DNA from: DASUFH01 sp036274645
Lineage (GTDB): Bacteria; Acidobacteriota; Terriglobia; 20CM-2-55-15
DNA length: 9,027 nt
NCBI GenBank assembly: GCA_036274645.1
Contig: DASUFH010000036.1
Span: 1 to 9,027, forward strand
Direction: 5' to 3'
The translations under genes and the position numbers were made by a program. Within the stretch, counting starts at the first letter, position 1; every line of letters begins with the position of its first letter. Below are positions 1 through 5,072 of this stretch, piece after piece. Below the pieces are notes generated by a model, which was not told the origin of the DNA, searched no databases, and was given only the letters and a program-made list of their open reading frames with translations.

Positions 1-1
1 G

Positions 2-415
2 CCATCACCTCCGAAGCCGGAAGACACGCGGACCACAGTGATCGGCATGGATCTGACCGCGCCAGTCCCGCGCCAGGCGCCGATTCCGGCAACGGCGGTG
101 GAGATCCTCCGCGAACTGGCCGCGCAGAGCGACGAACTGAACAAACGAATCACGGGTGGCGCGCCGCTCGGCGAGATGTGGGTGCCGGCTCTCCGGACCA
201 AAGATCTCGGCCTGGCCCTCGTGGCCGATCATCTGAAGGAAATTCCCGCGTCGCAGCAGGCCCTGGCCCGGAACGCCGCGGACCGGCTGGTTCGTTCCGC
301 ATTCGCGATCGATAATTTTGGCGACCTTGGAGACCGCGACAAGATTGTGGCCGCGCATGATGTGTTCAAATCGGCCGTAAAGGACCTGAAATCCGCCTAT
401 GCGTCGATTCGCTAA
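2..415 (+). CDS. C-terminal part of a helical protein of unknown function (5' end outside window)
   Basis: The reading frame is open to the left edge, so the gene probably begins upstream. A GTG at 38 could serve as a start, but it has no convincing ribosome binding site. The visible protein begins with a Pro/Lys/Glu-rich stretch (about 13 residues), then becomes strongly helical and charged, ending in an amphipathic segment close to FKSAVKDLKSAYASIR. No Cys or heme motif is present. Its helix pattern loosely resembles the four-helix-bundle lipoprotein at 1584-2108, but I see no clear homology. The stop codon overlaps the start of the next gene by 17 bases, which argues for co-transcription and possibly translational coupling with the cytochrome/PHM-like gene. 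A periplasmic partner of those two proteins is plausible, but this is inference from position only. I do not recognise the family. Confidence 0.6.
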   Translation, partial: PSPPKPEDTRTTVIGMDLTAPVPRQAPIPATAVEILRELAAQSDELNKRITGGAPLGEMWVPALRTKDLGLALVADHLKEIPASQQALARNAADRLVRSAFAIDNFGDLGDRDKIVAAHDVFKSAVKDLKSAYASIR

Positions 416-1565
416 AACCCGTCTGGCGCTTCCGGCGTGTGTGGGTCTGGCTCTGGCCTTCGGCTACAGCGTTGTGGATACCGAGGCGCACAAAGTGGTC
501 ACGTCGCCATACACCTACAACGACGACATCTATCCCATCCTGCGCGACAGCTGCGGGCGCTGCCACGTCGAAGGTGGGCCGGCGCCGATGGGACTGCTGG
601 CCTGGAATGACGGGCCCAACTCGGCGACGCCGTGGGCCGAAAGCATCCGCGAACTCATCGTTGATGAACAGATGCCGCCCTGGTACGTGGATTCTCTCGG
701 ACCCTCCATCCGGGGCGGATCCGGCTTGACCGCGATCCAGTCGGACAAGCTGCTGGTGTGGGCAACCGGGGGCGCCCCGCAGGGCGATTTGAAGAAGAGC
801 ATTGCGCACACGACCTACCATGCGCGATGGACGGGAGGTGAACCGGACCTGAAGATCCCGATGGAGTCCACATTCACCATCGCCGCCGAACGAAACGAGG
901 AAACCAGAGAGTTCGTCCTGCCGACCGGTCTGGCTGAAGCGCGCTGGGTGAAGGGCGTGGATCTGCTGCCCGGCGCTCCGGAGATCGTGCGCAACGCGGT
1001 CGTGTCGATCGACGGCGGCGCCGTCCTCGCAGTCTGGGTTCCAGGCGACACGCTGGTGACGGCTCCAGCGGATACCGCCTTCCGTGTGCCGGCGGGCGCG
1101 AAACTGCGGTTGCAGATCCACTACAAGAAGCAATGGCAGAACGGCGGAAAGGCCATCGCGGACCGCAGCGTGATCGGCCTGTATTTTGCGGCGGCGCCCG
1201 CCTCCGCCCGCGCAATTCAATCGGTCGCCGTTGAAGGGCCAAAGGCGCCGGCAACGGAATTTGCATCGACCCTCACGACGCGCGGCCGGGTGGTGGCGAT
1301 CCGGCCGTCGCTGGACAAGGTCTACGGATCGGTTTCCGTCGAGGCCGTCACGCCTGCAGGCGCCCATGTGCCGCTGTTGCGCCTGCGCAATCCGCGGCCG
1401 GAGTGGCGCCGCCGTTACTGGCTCGCTTCGCCCGTCGAGCTGCCTGCCGGCAGCAGGATTCTGGTCACCCGGACGCCCGTTCCTTCTTATATCAACCTGG
1501 CCGGAGCCGCGCTGATGCCGAGCTATCCGCTTCAGGTCGCCATCGATTTCGTCCCCAATTCATAA
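399..1565 (+). CDS. Exported cytochrome c fused to a copper type II monooxygenase-like (PHM-fold) domain
   Basis: This 388-residue protein starts with an Arg/Lys-rich n-region and a hydrophobic segment (residues 9-24), a signal peptide or anchor, so it should act outside the cytoplasm. Residues 40-125 form a c-type cytochrome domain: DIYPIL, the heme motif CGRCH (52-56) and a downstream QMPPW whose Met92 is the likely sixth heme ligand. Residues 140-388 look like the beta-sandwich of peptidylglycine alpha-hydroxylating monooxygenase relatives, with VWVPGD (212-217) and LRLQIHYKK (236-244) as landmarks. Where catalytic homologues carry a His-His copper pair, this protein reads IVRNAVVSIDGG (197-208), and only one His is present at the HY motif (241). 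Copper catalysis is therefore doubtful, and electron transfer or binding is an alternative role. ATG 399 is chosen because it gives the complete signal peptide. It overlaps the upstream gene by 17 bases, with AAGGA at 380-384 too distant to be an ideal ribosome site. Confidence 0.85.
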   Translation: MRRFAKTRLALPACVGLALAFGYSVVDTEAHKVVTSPYTYNDDIYPILRDSCGRCHVEGGPAPMGLLAWNDGPNSATPWAESIRELIVDEQMPPWYVDSLGPSIRGGSGLTAIQSDKLLVWATGGAPQGDLKKSIAHTTYHARWTGGEPDLKIPMESTFTIAAERNEETREFVLPTGLAEARWVKGVDLLPGAPEIVRNAVVSIDGGAVLAVWVPGDTLVTAPADTAFRVPAGAKLRLQIHYKKQWQNGGKAIADRSVIGLYFAAAPASARAIQSVAVEGPKAPATEFASTLTTRGRVVAIRPSLDKVYGSVSVEAVTPAGAHVPLLRLRNPRPEWRRRYWLASPVELPAGSRILVTRTPVPSYINLAGAALMPSYPLQVAIDFVPNS

Positions 1566-1572
1566 ATCGATC

Positions 1573-1577
1573 GGAGG
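1573..1577 (+). promoter_or_regulatory. Ribosome binding site of the class II cytochrome-like lipoprotein
   Basis: GGAGG lies six bases upstream of ATG 1584, inside the 18-base gap after the PHM-like gene. It is the strongest Shine-Dalgarno match in this gene run and fixes the start of the lipoprotein. Confidence 0.8.
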
Positions 1578-1583
1578 TTCGCT

Positions 1584-2108
1584 ATGAAAACACGCTGCTC
1601 TTTTTGCATCGTGGCTGTCTTGCCGCTATTTTTCCTGTCCGCCTGTGAACAAACCTCGCCGGCTTCCGGTAAATATGCCGTATCGCAGCCGCCAAAAAAC
1701 GAGGCCGATTCATTTGCTCCTGGCCTCGGCGAAATCATGACGCTCCAGCAGATGCGCCACACCAAGCTGTGGCTCGCCGGCAAGGCGGGGAACTGGCCCC
1801 TGGCGGGCTATGAACTCGATGAACTGGGCGAAGGGTTCGACGACGTCGTCAAGTTTCATCCCACGCACGAGGGCTCGCCTGTGGATCCCAAAGACGCCAT
1901 TCCCCGGATCATCACGTCGCCTCTCGCCGACGTGCGTGACGCCGTCGAGAAGAAAGACGCCGCAGCCTTCGCGAAGGCGTACGACGCGCTGACCGCAGGC
2001 TGCAACAACTGTCATGAAGCGACAAACTTCGGCTTCAACGTCGTGCAGCGGCCGGACGCGAATCCGTATCCGAATCAGAACTTCGAACCAAAGACTGCCG
2101 TGAAATAG
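1584..2108 (+). CDS. Lipoprotein with a class II (c'/c556-like) cytochrome c fold
   Basis: The 174-residue protein has a lipoprotein signal: a hydrophobic stretch followed by LSAC, with Cys21 the expected lipidated residue. The mature part is mostly helical. It has a conserved-looking first helix (LGEIMTLQQMRHTKLWLAG, 48-66), then NWPLAGYELDEL (70-81), and a single heme-binding motif CNNCH (140-144) close to the C-terminus, followed by PYPNQNF (161-167). A Met or His in the first helix together with a C-terminal CXXCH is the arrangement of class II cytochromes c. Met52 is a candidate axial ligand, by inference. It should sit on the periplasmic face of a membrane. It follows the PHM-like cytochrome by 18 bases, so the two are probably co-expressed and may exchange electrons. 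Nine bases separate its stop from the end of the convergent gene, and I see no terminator in that gap. Confidence 0.85.
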   Translation: MKTRCSFCIVAVLPLFFLSACEQTSPASGKYAVSQPPKNEADSFAPGLGEIMTLQQMRHTKLWLAGKAGNWPLAGYELDELGEGFDDVVKFHPTHEGSPVDPKDAIPRIITSPLADVRDAVEKKDAAAFAKAYDALTAGCNNCHEATNFGFNVVQRPDANPYPNQNFEPKTAVK

Positions 2109-2117
2109 CCGGCGTGT

Positions 2118-2705
2118 TTATCGGCGGACGGCCAGCGTCGGGTTGATGGTGATCCGCTGCCTGCGGCTGGGCGAGGTTTCGTCCCGCTGTGTATCCTCGA
2201 TCTCGACCGCGTCGGCGGAAATGCTGTTCACACGGAACCGTCCGAGAAGATAGTCCTCTTCCCGCAGGTTGTAGTGGCCCGCGGGAACTCCGGAACCGTT
2301 CGCTTCCAGAAACGCCACCATGCGATTGTCTTCGGCGCGCGCATAGCCGGTGTACTGAAGGGACACGTTCGGCGGTTCCGGCGCCGGTTTAACCGGAGGC
2401 TTATCCACAGGAGGCCCGATCGGGTCGATGATGGGTGGCGGGTCCGGAAACCTCTTGATGACAATCTCGGGTGGTCTGGCCGGTTGAGCCGGTGGCCGAT
2501 CGAAACTGAACAGGGGGCGGGTTCCGCCCGGCGCATCTTCAAATGAACCCAGCTTGTGAATGCGGTCTCCCGTGGGAATCATGGGAGCGGGCGTGACCGC
2601 ATTCCCTCTTCCCGAAGGCGCCACGCCGCCGTACTGCCACCAGGCCGCGCCTGCCGCGGTCATCAACAATGCCAGAAGAGCCAGTTTCTTGCCGCGCGTG
2701 TTCAT
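2118..2705 (-). CDS. Membrane-anchored proline-rich protein, GspC/PilP-like
   Basis: The 195-residue product has a short cytoplasmic N-terminus (MNTRGKK), one transmembrane helix (about 8-22), a linker very rich in proline (roughly residues 63-113, with runs such as PDPPPIIDPIGPP) and a small C-terminal beta domain (115-190). That domain has the pattern LQYTGYARAED, then AFLEANG, then a Gly-Arg turn and VEIED. One transmembrane helix, a Pro-rich linker and a small beta domain of this kind occur in type II secretion GspC/GspB and type IV pilus PilP proteins, which bridge the inner-membrane platform to the secretin. The assignment is by architecture, not by a decisive motif. The frame stays open upstream to 2774, but ATG 2705 begins a clean membrane anchor and has GAGGATAAAAGG just upstream, so I chose it. 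No other secretion gene is adjacent on this strand. A pilin-like lipoprotein lies 0.8 kb away on the other strand. Confidence 0.65.
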   Translation of the reverse strand: MNTRGKKLALLALLMTAAGAAWWQYGGVAPSGRGNAVTPAPMIPTGDRIHKLGSFEDAPGGTRPLFSFDRPPAQPARPPEIVIKRFPDPPPIIDPIGPPVDKPPVKPAPEPPNVSLQYTGYARAEDNRMVAFLEANGSGVPAGHYNLREEDYLLGRFRVNSISADAVEIEDTQRDETSPSRRQRITINPTLAVRR

Positions 2706-2753
2706 CCTTTTATCCTCGAGGAATTCGTTCAGTTGGCACAGGACCGCGCTATC

Positions 2754-2771
2754 GCGCCTGAAACGAGGCGC
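2754..2771. repeat. Short hairpin upstream of the GspC/PilP-like gene
   Basis: GCGCCT (2754-2759) and AGGCGC (2766-2771) form a six-base-pair stem with a six-base loop. It lies 48 bases upstream of the start codon at 2705, in the probable leader or promoter region. No function can be assigned from sequence. Confidence 0.4.
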
Positions 2772-2822
2772 CATAGGAAGCTTCGTATTGTCGGAGTCGG
2801 GTGGTTCGCCCGGTTAGTAGAG

Positions 2823-2856
2823 AGACCTCCGGCGAGGTCTTCCGGTTCAAACCGGA
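2823..2856 (-). terminator. Tandem hairpins downstream of the CBS gene, possible terminator
   Basis: Two adjacent hairpins lie 25-58 bases past the stop of the minus-strand CBS gene. AGACCTC (2823-2829) pairs with GAGGTCT (2834-2840) across a four-base loop. TCCGGT (2841-2846) pairs with ACCGGA (2851-2856) across another four-base loop. The position suits a terminator, but no uridine-rich run follows on the minus strand, so intrinsic termination is uncertain. They may instead belong to the leader of the next gene. The T-arm-like GGTTCAAACCGG is not part of a tRNA. Confidence 0.4.
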
Positions 2857-2880
2857 ATGGAGGGGTCCGGGAGGAGCCTG

Positions 2881-3303
2881 TTAAAGCTTTCCCTGGACGA
2901 CGGCGGAAACGATGTCGGATTCGCTCAGGATGCCCACCAGGGATTCTCCGTCGACAACGGGAAGACACCCGATCCGGTTGTCGACCATGGCCTTCGCCGC
3001 GGCCGTCAGCAGGGTATCCGGCGTTGTCGTGATGACGTTGTCGGTCATCACTTCCTTGATATAGATCCCTTCCAGCGTGTGATTGTGGCTCACGGTGCCG
3101 TATCCAAGGGCCTGCATCAGCGCGCTGAAGAAAAGATCGCGCTGGCTGATGATTCCGGCCAGGCGCCCGTCTTCATCGATCACCGGGAGATGCCGGATCC
3201 GTTCTGTCCGCATTAGTGAATCGGCTACGGAGAGCTTGTCGTTTCGCCCCAGCGTCTTGACGGAAGTAGTCATCAGATCACGCACGCGAAGTTGTGACTG
3301 CAT
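2881..3303 (-). CDS. Two-CBS-domain protein
   Basis: The 140-residue soluble protein is a tandem pair of CBS domains with little else. CBS1 covers about residues 8-64 (VRDLMTTSVKTL, then RIRHLPVIDEDGRLAGIISQRDL). CBS2 covers about 81-137 (IKEVMTDNVITTTPDTLL, then IGCLPVVDGESLVGILSESDI). Such pairs fold into a Bateman module that binds adenine nucleotides (AMP, ATP, SAM) and regulates a partner. The partner cannot be told from this window. The reading frame runs upstream to 3411, but those residues come from the palindrome at 3356-3417 and do not resemble a CBS protein. ATG 3303, directly before QSQLRVRDLM, gives the normal length for a stand-alone pair. No strong ribosome binding site is visible there (upstream GTTACTTTCGTCCC). 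It is divergent from the pilin-like gene. Confidence 0.9.
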   Translation of the reverse strand: MQSQLRVRDLMTTSVKTLGRNDKLSVADSLMRTERIRHLPVIDEDGRLAGIISQRDLFFSALMQALGYGTVSHNHTLEGIYIKEVMTDNVITTTPDTLLTAAAKAMVDNRIGCLPVVDGESLVGILSESDIVSAVVQGKL

Positions 3304-3355
3304 GGGACGAAAGTAACACGCGCCGGCGCCGTATCCAAGGCCGTCATGTAGGACC

Positions 3356-3417
3356 CGGGAATTGGGGACAGAGAGGAATTTCGCGAAGGCGAAATTCCTC
3401 TCTGTCCCCAATTCCCG
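3356..3417. repeat. Perfect 29-bp inverted repeat with 4-base loop (REP/MITE-like palindrome)
   Basis: The left arm (3356-3384) and right arm (3389-3417) are exact reverse complements, separated by GAAG. The outer part of the arm reads GGAATTGGGGACAGAGAGG and the inner part contains GGAATTTCGC. It lies between the divergent CBS and pilin-like genes. The 14-base core GGAATTGGGGACAG recurs at the right edge of the window (9014-9027), which suggests a dispersed family. Long perfect arms with a tiny loop mean the transcript would form a very stable hairpin, and the DNA could form a cruciform. It could be a non-autonomous mobile palindrome moved by a REP-associated tyrosine transposase. That mechanism is inference, and no transposase is present here. 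Confidence 0.9.
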
Positions 3418-3469
3418 ACACAGGGCAGTGAATGAACCATTCGCCCCGTGAGCGTGTCTTCATGGTTTG

Positions 3470-3871
3470 ATGAGGAAATTGCGTCGAGCATGGATGATCG
3501 TCATGATGACGGTGACTCTTATCGCCATGATCAGTTGCGCGCGCAATCGCGACCCTCACAACGAGTCCGCCGCGGTTGCCAATCTGCGAGTGATCAACAC
3601 TGCGGAAGTAACCTTTCTCTCCAACGAAGGCGAGTACGGCACAATTCCAGAGCTCATCAATGCTGGCTTGCTGGATTCCCGCTTTCACTCAATCGTTGCT
3701 GGATACCGTTTCGAGATCCTCCTCGCCGGGAAGGAGTACGTTGCGACCGCAACTCCCACAGCCCCGAACTTCGGACGCTTCGAGTATTACAGCTCTCCTG
3801 ACGGCGTCGTTCGCTACTCGACGGCGGCCACCTGGGCGCCGCCGGGCCAGGCGGGGCGGCCCGTTCAGTAG
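3470..3871 (+). CDS. Small lipoprotein with a type IV pilin-like globular domain
   Basis: The 133-residue protein begins with a basic n-region (MRKLRRAW), a hydrophobic stretch and a probable lipobox ending in ISC (Cys23). The mature part starts NESAAVANLRVINTAEVTF (31-49), then EGEYGTIPELINAGLLDSRF (53-72), GYRFEI (78-83), KEYVATATPT (88-97) and FEYYSSPDGVVRYST (104-118), ending in APPGQAGRPVQ. This succession matches the globular part of pilin-like proteins that I associate with Acidobacteria. The prepilin leader and the hydrophobic FTLIE-type polymerisation helix are missing and are replaced by the lipoprotein signal. It is therefore unlikely to be assembled as a normal pilin; a periplasmic or outer-membrane anchored role is inferred. 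A TTG at 3467 is directly upstream and in frame. ATG 3470 is preferred, though no clear ribosome binding site is visible. Confidence 0.7.
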   Translation: MRKLRRAWMIVMMTVTLIAMISCARNRDPHNESAAVANLRVINTAEVTFLSNEGEYGTIPELINAGLLDSRFHSIVAGYRFEILLAGKEYVATATPTAPNFGRFEYYSSPDGVVRYSTAATWAPPGQAGRPVQ

Positions 3872-3951
3872 ACCGGCACCATCATCGTTGACGCGGACTC
3901 CTTCGACGCTGCACACTCGCAGCCATTCTTCGCAATGCTTGCAGATGCGGC

Positions 3952-3955
3952 AGGA
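3952..3955 (+). promoter_or_regulatory. Ribosome binding site that fixes the start of the cyclase-family gene
   Basis: AGGA lies seven bases upstream of ATG 3963. The open frame extends about 300 bases further upstream, overlapping the pilin-like gene in another frame. This site and the signal peptide that follows identify 3963 as the real start. Confidence 0.6.
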
Positions 3956-3962
3956 TGTTCTT

Positions 3963-4889
3963 ATGAGCATGAAACATTTCATCAGAGGTCCGCTGACGTT
4001 TGGGCTGCTTGCGGCGGTGGCTTCATCGTGCGCCGGCCCGCGGCCGTCGGCGCCGGTACTGTGGCGCGTCTACGACGACGCGCTGAAGAACGCGAGATAC
4101 ATCGATCTGACGCACACCATCGCGCCGGACATTCCCGTCTGGAAGGGATTCGGGCCATCGCGTTTCGGGCCGGCGGTCGATCCGAAGACCGGCCGGGCGT
4201 ACGCGTACGCAAAAGACGGATTTGAGGCGACAGCGTATCAACTGTCCACGGACCAGCTGGGCACGCAACTCGATCCTCCGGCGCATTGGGCTCCGGAATA
4301 TCCCGCCATTGATGAATTGCCTCCCACCTATGCGGTCCGGCCTCTGGTCGTGATTTCCATTGTGGATCGTGTGGGCGCCGATCCCGGATACCACCTTCAG
4401 GTTGCCGACATCGAGCGCTGGGAAGCGCAACACGGACGGATTCCGGCCGGTTCGGTCGTGATGGTCCGTTCCGACTGGTCGAAAGCCTGGCCGGATCCGG
4501 AACTGGCGACGCGCGAACAATTTCCCGGTGTGTCGCTGGACGCGCTGAAGCTTCTGCACGAAGAGCGGCGCATCCTGTTTCACGGCCACGAACCGCTCGA
4601 CACCGACACCACGCCGACGCTCGAGGGCGAGGACTGGCTGATGCATCACGGCTATACCCAGGCGGAGGGCGTAGCACATCTGGATGAGGTGGCCGAGACC
4701 GGCTGTCTCGTCGCGATGGGATATCCGAAATTGAAGGGCGGCCTGGGCGGCTACGCGCGCTTTGTCGCCATTTGCCCGCCGGACTGGCCGCATGGGGTCA
4801 CGATTGCTGAGACGCCTGAAGCGCCTCTTCCGGCCAGCGACAGGATTCTGAAATGGGATTCAAAACTGGGCGTGCGAACCCGTCAGTAA
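3963..4889 (+). CDS. Exported cyclase-family protein (kynurenine formamidase-like fold) with altered metal motif
   Basis: The 308-residue protein has an N-terminal signal (hydrophobic residues 11-20, then SSC with Cys23), so it is probably a lipoprotein. RYIDLTHTIAPDIPVWKGF (45-63) is the usual opening of the cyclase/kynurenine formamidase family (Pfam Cyclase, PF04199). The family's metal motif is HxGTHxDxPxH. Here it reads QLGTQLDPPAH (98-108): Asp104 and His108 are kept, but both earlier His residues are Gln. Later landmarks are VVMVRSDW (165-172), HGHEPLDTDTTP (207-218), EGEDWLMHHGY (221-231) and KLKGGLGGYARFVAICPP (256-273). Family members hydrolyse amides or cyclic esters at a Zn or Mn centre; the substrate here is unknown. 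The last landmarks suggest a subfamily with its own metal site. Other changes, such as loss of catalysis, are possible. It lies 91 bases after the pilin-like gene and converges on acetoacetyl-CoA synthetase. Confidence 0.85.
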   Translation: MSMKHFIRGPLTFGLLAAVASSCAGPRPSAPVLWRVYDDALKNARYIDLTHTIAPDIPVWKGFGPSRFGPAVDPKTGRAYAYAKDGFEATAYQLSTDQLGTQLDPPAHWAPEYPAIDELPPTYAVRPLVVISIVDRVGADPGYHLQVADIERWEAQHGRIPAGSVVMVRSDWSKAWPDPELATREQFPGVSLDALKLLHEERRILFHGHEPLDTDTTPTLEGEDWLMHHGYTQAEGVAHLDEVAETGCLVAMGYPKLKGGLGGYARFVAICPPDWPHGVTIAETPEAPLPASDRILKWDSKLGVRTRQ

Positions 4890-4907
4890 GGCCGCTGGGC
4901 GTCCCCC

Positions 4908-5030
4908 CTCATTTTCCATTGCCTGTTATCGATTGTTAAATGGCCCCTCTTTGATTGTTCGTTCCTCAACGGGCCTACGAACAGAGAAAGAGGGCCATTT
5001 AACAATCGATAACAGGCAATGGAAAATGAG
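4908..5030. repeat. 123-bp near-perfect palindrome between convergent genes
   Basis: The left arm 4908-4952 (45 bases) and the right arm 4987-5030 (44 bases) are reverse complements except for one extra C in the GGCCCCTC run on the left. An inner stem, TGTTCGT (4956-4962) with ACGAACA (4977-4983), closes a 14-base loop. The outer arm contains CATTTTCCATTGCC and the inner arm contains ATCGATTGTTAAATGGCC. It fills the gap between the convergent cyclase-family and acetoacetyl-CoA synthetase genes. It is more AT-rich than its surroundings and has no coding content. It could be a MITE-like insertion, and it may serve as a bidirectional terminator because any transcript crossing it would fold into one long hairpin. 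Confidence 0.85.
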
Positions 5031-5072
5031 CAATGGGAGGGCAGAACAATCTCCTGTAACGTCTTGCGGCGG

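Noticed and set aside
366..1367. Long minus-strand open frame (333 codons) opposite the PHM-like cytochrome gene
   Set aside because: The plus-strand frame has a signal peptide, heme motif and family landmarks; the antisense product is Arg/Gly-rich and shows none.
2790..2862. tRNA-like look: GGTTCAAACCGG T-arm-like segment preceded by a possible anticodon-type stem
   Set aside because: The T-loop would be only six bases, the putative anticodon stem closes on a four-base or eight-base loop, and no seven-base acceptor stem can be formed between the two ends.
3356..3417. The palindrome as an ordinary intrinsic terminator
   Set aside because: It lies between the 5' ends of two divergent genes, so no gene terminates there, no T-run follows either arm, and the arms are far longer and more perfect than a typical terminator stem.
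4023..4793. Long minus-strand open frame (256 codons) opposite the cyclase-family gene
   Set aside because: It is entirely antisense to a well-supported gene, is Arg-rich with no domain or signal, and is of a kind expected in GC-rich coding DNA.
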